From Tubulanus polymorphus (lineage: Eukaryota; Nemertea; Palaeonemertea; Tubulaniformes; Tubulanidae), in contig NC_134031.1 in assembly GCF_964204645.1 (NCBI RefSeq), positions 20,085,307 through 20,149,306 of the forward strand: a stretch of DNA of 64,000 nt, read 5' to 3'. Position 1 is the first letter of the stretch, and the number at the start of each line of letters is the position of its first letter. Positions 49,027-59,826 of the stretch are shown piece by piece. The translations under genes were made by a program, and so were the position numbers. The notes under the pieces were generated by a model that had not been told where the DNA came from, did not search any database, and worked only from the letters and a program-made list of their open reading frames with translations.

Positions 49027-49844
49027 CTACTTTCCTTTCATGCAATAGCAAGTTACGCAACCGTTTGCATCTACATTCACAGTTGAACATTTTCGCTGGC
49101 ATTGCTTTTTACAAGCTGAATAAGAAATGCATATAATTTACCATTCTTCATAATCTCATTGGATAATCTTTCACCTGACCGAAAGTTGATTGAATAACCA
49201 CAGAGAAGCCGAGCATTTTTTATACCTTTCATCTTGCATAACTATCACCTTTTCTATACGTAATACTTACGTGATGGTTTGCATTTGCATGTTGGGCAGC
49301 CATTTTTACCAGGAACATATCCGTTAGGACAATAGATTTCGCAAGTTGGGCCGCAGCCGTCAACTGGAAAAGCATATTTAGAAATTAGATTAACCTTCTT
49401 AGTTCCCAAAGAGAAACGTCATTTCTATAAGTAATCGTTATTTGTATGATATAGATTCATTTGTTCATATAAACTTTACATATCACACCTCGATTACGAA
49501 AACTTACTTGATTTGCATACACATGTAGGACAGCCATTTCCATCTAGAACATTTCCATACGGACAGAATACTGCACAAACTGGGTCACATGTTTTTGGAA
49601 TAACTGTAATTATATATAGATGAAGATGCTCCCTTTGTGTGTTTACCGGAAATACTTCCATCAAACGCGTACGACTGATGACTAAAAGTTAATTTCTCGC
49701 GACTTTCAACGAAACACTTTTATCTCAATTCAACCTTACAAAGAATTAGATTTAGATTTTACGCTTGATAAAGTTATATTTACCGGACAGAGATTGCGCA
49801 ACAGGTAATAGAAGAGCGACCACGAGGACAGACGTGGAAAACAT
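49027..49844 (-). CDS. Secreted antistasin-like protein with three inhibitor domains (4 exons)
   Basis: Exons: 49844-49784, 49603-49508, 49363-49271, 49115-49027; 112 residues, all introns phase 1. Exon 1 is a signal peptide (MFSTSVLVVALLLPVAQSLS). Each later exon codes one six-cysteine antistasin-type domain: CDPVCAVFCPYGNVLDGNGC(PTCVC), CGPTCEIYCPNGYVPGKNGC(PTCKC) and CKKQCQRKCSTVNVDANGCV(TCYC). In leeches and other invertebrates such domains inhibit trypsin-like serine proteases, including clotting factors. Here the target could be a digestive or defence protease; that is inference. The third domain lacks the CPxG core and is the most divergent. One exon per domain with equal phase suggests growth by exon duplication. 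Too short per exon to stand out in a simple frame scan. Confidence 0.83.
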
Positions 49845-50489
49845 TTTTTGTCGAGCGTTCAAGCCGAGTAACACAGAAAATGTGAGCCACCCACAAAGCC
49901 GTCCCAGCTGCTTCAGGAAATATATCATCAGGAAGAAAAAAAATTGAATTCAAAATGAGTATCTCAGAAAAAATATTACATGATCTCTGTAATCGCTTGC
50001 ATAAAATGGTCAATAAATTATCCTGAAATCGCATGAGAAAATCATTTTGTATTGTTCCTCGTTGATTTACGCCGAAGATAGGTCACGAGTCGAATAGAGA
50101 AAATGATTCCTAAAATCTCAGTCGTTAAAAGATAAATTATATCCCTAGATGATTGAATACATCGTTTGATTATTAATGGAATTATGACTGTTATATTCAT
50201 TGTTTCATTCGTAACATGAATAGAAAATGCGTACAAATGTTACACTGAAAAGTAACTTTATTTCATTAGACGTTGACAAAAACTGGGCTGAAACGACAAC
50301 GTTAATATTGCAGCATTGGAAAAGGCAAAATGAAATTGCCTCTGGGGCTTAGTTAGTATTTAAATGATCAATAAAAACTGAGGTAATCCAATCCTAAATT
50401 GATGAATTATATTCATATATAAACGCAACATTGATCTAAAAACAACTAAAAGCAACTAATCTTTCAGATTTTTGTAATCATCATCTGCG
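49845..50489. other. Spacer, antistasin-like promoter side
   Basis: The upstream region of the antistasin-like gene (minus) and the former promoter of the frameshifted GPCR (plus). No gene seen. Confidence 0.45.
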
Positions 50490-51454
50490 ATGGTGAGTAA
50501 TGAATCATTTGCACCGCTAGTAATGTTTACAACCACCGCGTATCGTACGGTAGTCGTCGACCCTACAAAACTTTCGTACGCGCAGAAAATATCTCGTAAT
50601 TGGAAGCTGTTTGATTTTTGGTTTCATCGGTAATGTATCCATCGTTGTCTTGATGACTAGAAAAAAGTTCCGTAAACTATCTTATAGTCGTATATTTCTC
50701 ACCCTGGCTTTAACGGATACGCTGATTTTAGTTCACCAAACTTGCAAAATGGCGAATATGATTTCGCACGATATCCAAGGCAAAGTTGTAATTGTTTTCG
50801 GTAGCGTGTTGCAGTGTACGGCTTATGAATACATAGTTACTGTCGCAGCTTTATCTAGTGCCTGGCTTCTTGTTTGTGTGTCGGTCGAAAGATTGTATAT
50901 TGTGAGATTTCCATTTTCCGCGTGCCGATTTGGACAACTAGGATGACATCTATTTTGAGTTTAATCGTTATTTTAGCCATTTGTTTTGGTTTCTCGAGCA
51001 TCTGGCCTGTCATAAACTACAGTTCTATTCAAGGCTGCTATTTTGAAAGGACGTACGACCAAGAACGCCGTTATGCGATATCTCTAACGACTTTCAGCTC
51101 GTATTGTCCAACTATTTTGTTATTTGCCCTATCGGTATACACCTATCCTTGAGAGATAGTAGAAGCAATAATGATGTTTACAGAACATCTTCAGGTTCGA
51201 CCCAGGCCAGTTTGGTAGTTCTGACAGTATCTGTATTCTTTCTTTGCACCACGACGCCGTTTTGCATTATTTGGATACTCAAAGAAATACCCGCTTTGAA
51301 ACAAAACATGTATATCGCATTCCAAGTCGTGGGTATTTTCTTCACATGGAACTATGCTTTGAATTTCTACCTTTACCTTGCAGTTGGGAAGAGCATTCGC
51401 TCAGAAGCCATGAACCTCGTGTACTCCTGCATCAAAAAGAGCTATTCATTGTAG
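50490..51454 (+). pseudogene. Class A GPCR 3, frameshifted
   Basis: Similar in plan to GPCR2: TM1 GFIGNVSIVVLMTRKKF, TM2 FLTLALTDTLILVHQT, TM3 end CVSVERLYIVRFPFS, TM4 ILSLIVILAICFGFSSIW, TM6 LVVLTVSVFFLCTTTPF, TM7 LNFYLYLAVGKSIRSEA. The frame breaks near 50606 (before TM1), near 50930 (after the ERL box) and near 51145 (TM5), each with a stop just beyond. The TM3 (LQCTAYEY) and loop-2 (IQGCYFE) cysteines are still there. Three breaks within 1 kb favour a recent pseudogene; sequencing error in AT-rich DNA is the alternative. Confidence 0.72.
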
Positions 51455-51649
51455 AGCCTTTTTTCGGTTAAAGCGTGATTTTCAAACAATTTCCAAAATA
51501 TTCTAACATTTTGCACAAGATCGTGTTTATATATATCTTGGTCCTTGGAAGGTTATTTGGCACTCGTAACCGTCGCGTTTTGTCGACATAGTTTCGTCGT
51601 GATAAAGGGTCGCGACGGTTTTGTCGAGTCTCAAATTAGCTTCCGTATA

Positions 51650-51830
51650 GAGAACGGCTCAAATTCAGACAGCAAGGTGAACAACAGGATGCGACAAACA
51701 ACAAACAATGTCGACAAATTGCATTCATGATTTTAGCGCTTAATTTGATACTTTTTATAGAATAGTAAATGGCATTAAAAACACGATATTGCCGACATTT
51801 TTCCAATTGAAATATCGGCCATTTCAAGTA
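51650..51830 (+). pseudogene. Fragment copied from GPCR2 (ICL3 to TM6/ECL3)
   Basis: From CGGCTCAAATTCAGACAGCA to ATATCGGCCATTTCA it parallels 47250-47420 of GPCR2 at the DNA level, with scattered substitutions and a stop in TM6 (FIE then TAG). The ends of the homology are abrupt, so it is a partial duplicate. Confidence 0.8.
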
Positions 51831-53152
51831 GTTAGGGTCTTGTATAAGCTATATATATTCGAATGTGCTCTGTATTTTATTATTTAATTGACTTACTCGA
51901 AAATATATACGTAAGGCCAAATAAAAAAATATTTGTTGATCATTAACCCCACCCGAAAAATATATACCCGACCCAAATTTCTGTTCAAATAGTACAAAAA
52001 CCACATTCAACGCGTTCCAATTTGGTGCCAATCAAAAATGATTTTGTCATTAGGACAGTTTAGCAGAAAATTTTAGCATAGAACCCAAATCATATTGATT
52101 TGAGTTCTATGATTTTAGTAAACAAAACGATTTATCGATCGATGAAGCGTCGTTCACTGAATAACAAACTGACGTGAACATTCGGTTGTGGAGGAGATTG
52201 GGCCTGCTGACGCCTGGAATAAACAGCGAAACAGCGGGCAAAACGCTTGGAGTTTAAAGCTATCGAATAGTTAAAATAAAATTGTTTTGATGGAAAAGCT
52301 GCTGTATTCTTTCATCGTATAACATTTACCACACTTTAAAAAATCAACAAAAAAATATCCTCCCGCCCTACCCAAGGATTTCGTAAAAAGACGCACAGGC
52401 AACTATCTTTTTTTTAATCTGGCCTTTTACAAACGTATACACTGTCGCGCACTTACTTTTAACGACAAGCTCAAATTTCCAATAGTTTAAACTCGAATAT
52501 TACAGTACAGTAGACTTGGCCTACCATACAACACTGATAGAGAACTATATGAGTGAAAAATATACATGCATGTAGCTTGGTTCGAGCCACGAGCAATTAT
52601 CTCAAGGCTCCCGGGTTCGAGTGTGAAACGATAAAACGAGAAAAAGTCGTTTTATCGCGCGAGGAAAGGAGTAATTTTCCATTTCGTTGCTACGTTTTAA
52701 AACGTAAGATAGCGATACGATACGTAATACACTATCATTTAGATTTAGGAGTTGACTGGAGTTCTGATGAAAGTGTTTCTATTAATCGAGGCGACTGGAT
52801 CGTTTTCAAAATACATATACACACATGTGTGTGTCGCTAAAAGTACACACCAACGAGAAATAATGGATTGCGGTTAATATTGGCGCGCGCCATATCAATA
52901 TTTTCAGTGATACCGTAATAATTCATTGCACAAAAAAAAAACATAAATACTACCCCATTATGTTTTCGCTTGATTTCATAACGAACCATAAGTTCATATT
53001 GATCGAGCTGTATCGGATAGTATCGGATTGTATCGGATTGTACCGGATTGTATCGGATTTACCAACAAACGCAGCATTTAGCAAAAACCGAACATAGGAG
53101 TAATTGAACGACGCAGAGCTTTACCTTTCAGTAGAACATACAGGTTATTAAA
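51831..53152. other. Kv gene upstream region
   Basis: AT-rich with purine tracts. It has a 9-bp hairpin ATAAAACGA/TCGTTTTAT at about 52631-52655, a (CA)-type short run near 52820, and a decamer array just before the Kv start (53011-53060). An acceptor-like ACATACAG ends near 53142 and may bound a 5'-UTR intron. No other gene supported. Confidence 0.45.
53011..53060 (+). repeat. Tandem decamer TATCGGATTG x5
   Basis: Five units of 10 bp in register (TATCGGATAG, TATCGGATTG twice, TACCGGATTG, TATCGGATTT), about 90 bp before the Kv start codon. Confidence 0.9.
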
Positions 53153-55016
53153 ATGACCGCTGAAGTCGAAGGGCAAAATTTAGAGATGGACGAAACATTT
53201 TCTAATGACGAGAATGACCGTTTGGTCAAAATAAATGTCGGTGGGCGAGTTTTTGAGACGAAAATCTCCACGTTAAAACGAATCCCTAATACGCGACTGG
53301 CCTCATTGCCAACCGACGAGGAGCATTTCATAGCTGATAGACAGGAATATTACTTTGATCGTAATTCTACTGTTTTCGAATCGGTTTTGGAATTCTATCG
53401 AACCGGTGAACTGCATACGCCCGTATCATTGTGCGGACCGCAGGTCAAACGCGAGTTGAAATACTGGGGAATCGACCAAAGGGATGTCGAAAGATGTTGC
53501 TGGACGAACTATTACGGCAGTATGGGAACTAGGGATGACTTGATTGAATTTGAGAAGTCGTTAATGAAATACAAGGCACCTGCTGCTGGTAAAGGGTGCA
53601 CATCGTGGAAGAAGCAAGTGTGGATGTTTTTAGACAACCCATCATCATCTATTGGAGCCACGGTAAGTGCCACGGATGTGGACAGAAAATCGGCAACTGT
53701 CACCCAATTTATCATAAGTCGATTCCTTCTCAGTTAAGGTCGGTTTCGTGGATAGATTTTCAATTACCATGAACTACATTGCATCCTAAATCTGAACTCA
53801 TATTTCACACAAGCGAAGATATCAAAACAAACTCCTGACTTTTCACAGAAAATACCTTTCAATCGTTATTCATGATTCCAACACAAAATAGTGGCGATGG
53901 TTTGCCTTATTCTCAAAACATAATTTGCAGTAAGCCGTATGCTAGTTGCTTTTAGTTTTAACTTTCCAGAAATATAACATTATATGATGACATTGACCGT
54001 TCAAATTTTTATGTACATTTCTAGTTCTACGGCAGAAGATTGATCAATTTTTTTACATCGCGTGTTTTTTCATCTCATCTTAGATATTTGCCGTCTTGTC
54101 GCAACTGATAATCATCATTTCGGTAATATCGCTTATCCTCGAATCGATACACGACGTTCAGGTTCCGATGAGTCGCTATGACAATGATACGTTACGCATG
54201 TTACCAGGAATCCGTCAAGCAGGCGACACGACCGTTCCCCCGATACAACTTCTCTACGTCGATTGGTTCTGCTACGTATTCTTCATCGTCGAATACATTG
54301 TGCGCTTCATTTTTTGCCCGGAAAGAAAAATGTTCATAATGAATATGTATTTTGTCATCGATTTTCTGGCCATAATTTGGCCGATTATATATTACGTCAC
54401 ACGACTAGTCGATGGAGAGTTCGCCGCGAAACCGAAATTCGTGATTACAGTTCGCGCTTTGGAATCGCTACGCGTGATCAGATTGCTGCACATTATGCGT
54501 AATATTCACGCCGGAGAAGTGGTTCTATATTCACTGCGCAGGAGTATGAGGGAAATAGGTCTGACTATTTTACTGTTCATAATCGGAACGGTGTGCTGCG
54601 GCTGTTTAATGTACTACGCTGAAAAAGACAACACGAAAAACTTTCTGGACATCACATCCTCCATCTGGTGGGCCATGGTAACGATGACGACGGTCGGGTA
54701 CGGCGACATGTACCCGACTCAACCATGGGGATATCTAGTCGGCGCTTTGACTATGGTCATCGGCATACTTCTTGTCGGTTTAACTTTCTCAACGATCGTT
54801 AACAATTTCATGTTGTTTTTCGGCCACGATCCCAAAGCAGACAACTATCGATGTCCCAGGTCGTACACACCCCCGAACATAACCGAGTTGGTGTTCAACC
54901 AGAATATTTACTATGCTCACGATAAACCTGCGACGCGTTACCCTTACCCCATAGACTCTACCGAGTGTGGAATAGTCAACGGTGGATATTACAGACGTGA
55001 GCCGAAAAGCTACTAA
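53153..55016 (+). CDS. Divergent voltage-gated potassium channel alpha subunit, Kv2-4-like T1 (2 exons)
   Basis: Exons 53153-53662 and 54084-55016; 480 residues. The T1 domain (about 24-140) starts DRLVKINVGGRVFETKISTL and carries the zinc signature of non-Shaker Kv channels, H-x5-C-x20-CC (HTPVSLC ... CCWTNY). S1 starts at 171. S2 contains FFIVEYIVRF. S4 (about 290-312) is VRALESLRVIRLLHIMRNIH: R, R, H, R and then little charge, about six residues shorter than Shaw-type S4. The filter is TMTTVGYGD (371-378). S6 is GILLVGLTFSTIVNNF, so the usual PVP hinge is TFS (404-406). The cytoplasmic tail is short, with a Tyr-rich end. A family member by architecture; kinetics cannot be inferred. A gated, tetrameric plasma-membrane K+ channel is expected. 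Confidence 0.88.
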
Positions 55017-55779
55017 GAAGGGCTAGGGCAAAATTATGGTGCCGACAAAAACTGATATGTATTCGCGAGCACATGGTTTCCGAGGAATCTGTAACATTTC
55101 CTGTACTGATAATGTCAAGCGATCGTAGATTCTTCAACATTTTTCAATTGTATGAAGTTTTGAATTAGTAATCTAAGTATGTCTTTCTGCCGAAATCAGG
55201 GTAGAACCGAAATGGCGGTATTTATTTTACAATACAGTTTCTTTGCCAGTTTCCGTTGAGACCGAATGTTCCAGTCTGAAGAAGAGCACGTGTGATTGAG
55301 TGGACAACGTTTAGAGACGACCGGACGAAAACTGTGAGAAGCTTTGAGAAGAACGAGTCCGTAAACATCCGAATGCAGTAACTCGAGAATGCCATATCTC
55401 CAGTTTTCCATAAACAGTGAACATAAAATGGACAAAATCTACTTACATACACCGGAGCCAAGATTGATGAATTAGTTTCGATTACTTTATTCGGCAAACA
55501 AAAAGTTTACGCATTTTACATAAAGATAATATATAACACGTGTATCATGTTTTTTTATCTATGATCTCTGTACAAATTATTGCAACCGACAAAAAATTCA
55601 ATGTAAACATTTCTAGCAAGTTTCGGTAAATCTACCGAGAAAAAACGTCCTGGAGAAGAATAGATTAATCAATTTATCATGATACGTATTCAATAACTAT
55701 ATACGTCATTATTATAAGCTTTTTAAGCACATTCATATATCAATGTATATTTTGATTGCAGCTTTCATTTTCCGATGGA
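55017..55779. other. Convergent 3' ends of the Kv and gelsolin-like genes
   Basis: Both 3' UTRs lie here; TTTATT at 55486-55491 fits the minus-strand gelsolin transcript. No gene seen. Confidence 0.45.
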
Positions 55780-58627
55780 TTATTCCGGTAATTGATCAAA
55801 AATGCCGTTTGTGGCGCCTTCTGACATCACGGTTATTGGACGGAAAGGATCTTCGGACTTCGAGATGAGATTCTGAAAATACATATTCAAATCGATAAGA
55901 AATCTTATCGATAACCGGATATCATTAAGGATTTTGTTAAGACGATAAAAACGTGCATATAACTTACGTGAGCGTAACCCATCGAGTTTCGACGCTCATC
56001 AACTGATGCTTCTTTTCCGACCCAAACCAACACCATTTTCTCAGTTTCGTAAACGAATACATCCTACAAACGTTATATCGAGTTCGTGGAAGTTATTTAA
56101 ACGAAGATTTCTCTGTTTTGGTTTCAGTCTTTAAGAGCAAAAGGCAGTAGACACGGAATGAAAATGGTTCCCATGTAACCGGGTAAAGCTGGTTAATTCG
56201 ATTTACAGTTTAAAGAGAGTTTAAAGTTTTTAGAGAGCGGGAAGTGAAAGAAGGGGGCCGAGGGAGAGGTATGCCCTAAAATGTTGGGTAGAATGCCTTT
56301 ATCTTCAGCGTATCCCCACCTGACTGTTGAACAAGGCTTTGGTGACTGCGCCGATACCGTCAACAAGTTCTTTGAATGTCGAATTCCCACCTTCATCTGA
56401 CAATCTGAAACGAAATATTTGATACAATATGCAATAAGTTTTAGCCCACGCTTAATCTACGGATCCAAATACACATACTCATTGAGATACCACTTACATG
56501 AAAAGCTTTTCTAAAGGTTCCATACCATTTTTCGATTTCGATTGCCCATCTGCGAGATGTTTCGTAATCATGTCGGCCTAAGAAGAACAAAAAATGTTTC
56601 ATATCTATGCACAAAAAATAAAGAGTGCGCTGAAATCAAATCATACCATGAAAATCATTTATCGTAACTAAGATTGTTAAAACGAATGTTTCAATGCATA
56701 GAGGTACATGCGCGTCATATTGGGCATAAAATGACAGTCGACTAAGACTTCGTTATTTCAGTTTCTGCTAGCACCTGACGGCCAATATGACGCGCTGTGA
56801 CATCAGACGCATTATCTCTACATGTATTTGCAGAGATTTGAAATAATCGTTCTGTATACATCAATGAACATATTCATAGAGCTTACTTCGTTAATGAGAT
56901 ACAACGAAACTATGACTATTAATAAATACCCGATCAGCAATGGTCAATTTGGATTTTCCTGCGCGGTCTGATTTCAATTGGTTAACATACTGCGTCGCCT
57001 AGTTCGAAATAGATAAAACAATTCATTGTAAACGTTTCGCTTACGTTCTTTTAGTAAAGAATGAGTCCTACGATATTTGTATATATCGACGCACCTTGAA
57101 TTTTTCATCTTTATCGCAGGATGGTCCAGAATACACGATTATTTCGTTGCCGAGGTCAAGAATGAAGCAATCCTCGTCATTTATGTTGCCTTTCTTTTTT
57201 GATATCTGTGAAACATTTTTAGTTGAGAACTTAAAGTTTTTAGACAACAGGAACAGCAGTAATTTGTTTCGTCCAAAGAAAATTCGATGTTTTAATACAT
57301 TGAAGTAAGAATACACTTTACGGGTGGAAACATTTTCGACTTTTCTAATAATTCAATTTTCTAATAATGCGAATTAACTTTTTCTCATCAAGTTTGGATT
57401 TGCTGAACCAATATTTTAGTTTGACCACAAAAGAAATTATGTAATTCCGTTAATGATCAATCGTTTATCGTGTATCATACGTACCTCAGTCACGGTTGTA
57501 TTTTTCATGGTTTTTCCTTTTACCAGAAAAAGTCTTTTCGGAGGACACTCAGGTAGCACTCTTCGGAATCCGGTATCGGCACCACCCTTCAAAATCCTTG
57601 ATAATAAAACAACTTTTAAACTTAGTAAAGCCGCGGTGAATATTAAGTGGTAGTACATCCAGTATCGGTTTATTAGGTACTTACGTCATGTTTTCGAAGT
57701 AGGATTTAAACAGACTGGATTCGTGCGCCTGAACCTCACGATGCTGGACCGGTTTATCATCCAAAAACGTATCGAGTTCAACCGTTTTATAGGCAGCAGT
57801 ACCGTATTCATCCTATACAAGTGCGTAGAAAATCACGTTTTTTACTCATCCGAAAACATGTTCAAAATTCATCAATTTATCGAACGAACCTGAGTGCTGT
57901 ATTTTCCGATCCAAAAATGAACATCCATCAGAATTTCATCGCTATCTTCATTTTTGTATTTCTTAAAATGAGGTAAAGAATGTATATGAATGGAATATGT
58001 ACTTGCTGTGTGTGCATTTTGCCGGGCAATTTTGCCAAGTTCTTTTGGCCCCAAAAATTGGTAAGTGTATGCTTACATTTAGGATGATGTAGCTATCACC
58101 GTTATAGAATTGTCCATAATCCTCCGGATTGAGGTTTTCAACCTTAAACTTCTGAGAAGGGAATATACGATATTCGATATACAATGAGACTCTTGAATAA
58201 TTTGGCGACACGTGTTTTTCGTTTAACTCACCACTATTCTCCATATCACCAATCCAATTTCATCCGGACGGCTAACTTCCCAGGCGGGTTCAGTTTCAGC
58301 CGATTGCTCTGAAAAATGAAATGGGGCCGATAAGAACACACGCCAACAAGTTTCCCAAACAAGCAATTGAATCGAGCTCTAGAAATCCCACATAAATGAA
58401 AAAACAGGGACCCCAAACTTTAATAACGATAGGCGGTGTGGCCCGCGAAAATCCGACAAACTCACTTTTCACTTTCTTCTCGGTATCACTACCAAACAAC
58501 GCTAGGTTGGAGTCTTTCCAGTCGTATTGCTTTGCTGTAAAAGGAACATTATAGTTATACTTGCAACTCACCCAAAATCACGTTCGAGAAGTCTTATCAC
58601 ATAGACAAGTGTTTTACCTTTTAACAT
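55780..58627 (-). CDS. Gelsolin-like actin-severing protein, three-domain type (13 exons)
   Basis: Calcium-controlled actin filament severing and capping in the cytosol is the family role. Exons: 58627-58618, 58534-58466, 58308-58232, 58151-58077, 57961-57890, 57812-57685, 57596-57485, 57205-57095, 56998-56930, 56577-56498, 56404-56320, 56063-55968, 55872-55780; 358 residues, close to severin and earthworm gelsolin-like proteins and half of vertebrate gelsolin. G1 has GLVIWRIV...[18 protein letters not shown] and [20 protein letters not shown], then [18 protein letters not shown] and [13 protein letters not shown] at the G1-G2 join. G2 has [21 protein letters not shown]3 ends [20 protein letters not shown] and [18 protein letters not shown]. 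Exon 1 contributes only MLK and one base of the next codon. Confidence 0.88.
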
Positions 58628-59826
58628 TATGTCGTTGGTCGTCTGTCAACGATACGAATGAAAACGTTTTGCCTAGGCAGAGATATATATTCTAGGCATA
58701 TATATAGTGTAACGCTGAAAGGGACTTACTAAAGCGTATGATGAGTCTGACGCCGATATTAAACGATATGGGTCAGCGTGACATTCCATTACCGCCGCAA
58801 ACTATTCTATTATCCGACATTCACGCAAATCGGTTTTCGCCATATATGGAACCATATGGAAATAGTATGCTATAATTTTTTCTATTCAGGGATTTTTTCA
58901 GTGACTTCCGTCAGCGGATCGCTACCATCATAAACTGTAGAATATGGTAGATAGTATAATGCGTGCACAGTGTCGGATTCAGAAACATATTCAGGGTTGA
59001 CCGTTTGTCATTCAAATTGGAGCTAGGGAGAGGGGAGGTGATACTTAGCTCGAACATGTAACTTCTTTAAATATCCTACAGAGAAATACAAATTATAATA
59101 TTTGAGTAAATCATTGATGTTTATGCGTGAATTAGAATCCATTCGTGGTGCAAATTTTTGAAATTACTGGAGCACAAAAATAGTGCCGCACATTTCTACT
59201 TTTTACCGAAATAGCCGCCTTCACTAGACTCACCACTCTACCGATGGATTGAATGAATGGTCGAAATTGGTTCTCGATTGTAACATGAAGCTTATACGTA
59301 TCTTTGCAAAATATACTCGTAAGGATATGGACGTTAGCGAATCCGTAAACAAAGTGGAGATTGCAAGTTCCATGAAATTTAAAAAATTCTAATTATCAAT
59401 GAGGTCAGAATTCCACGGTCAGAATTCCTGGTTCGCATTGATTCCATTTTTCCATATACATTTTTGATTAATCACGCAATACAGAGTTAGTCATACGAGA
59501 TCATGTTTAATCTATGATTTTTTTACGTGCTTTAAGTTGTTTCAATATATTATCATCAGTCTGGGTGATATGTAAACCTGGAATACAGTTGTTACCTGCC
59601 CTACCTCGGTTTGTCATAGTATTTTCGTTCAAAGCACAATTCTATCACCGGCTAATAATACAAATAAACTCCATTATGTCGTGAATGAATTAGCGATAAA
59701 GAGCTCCAACAGATACATGAGCAGATTCCAACGTCGCGTTCTATAAAACTCAAAACAGATAGAAACGATGGAAAAACATGCAGGTTTATGCATAAAGCTG
59801 CATTTTGTGGACAAAATATTGCCGCA
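58628..59826. promoter_or_regulatory. Divergent spacer between the gelsolin-like and glutamate receptor genes
   Basis: 1.2 kb, head to head. No coding exon was found; it must contain the upstream regions of both genes. Confidence 0.4.

Noticed and set aside
51545-51649. Continuation of the GPCR2 copy upstream of 51650
   Set aside because: Sequence before about 51650 does not align with GPCR2 TM5; homology starts abruptly.
52553-52840. 95-residue frame upstream of the Kv gene
   Set aside because: No recognisable domain, repeat-like content and no polyadenylation or splice support.
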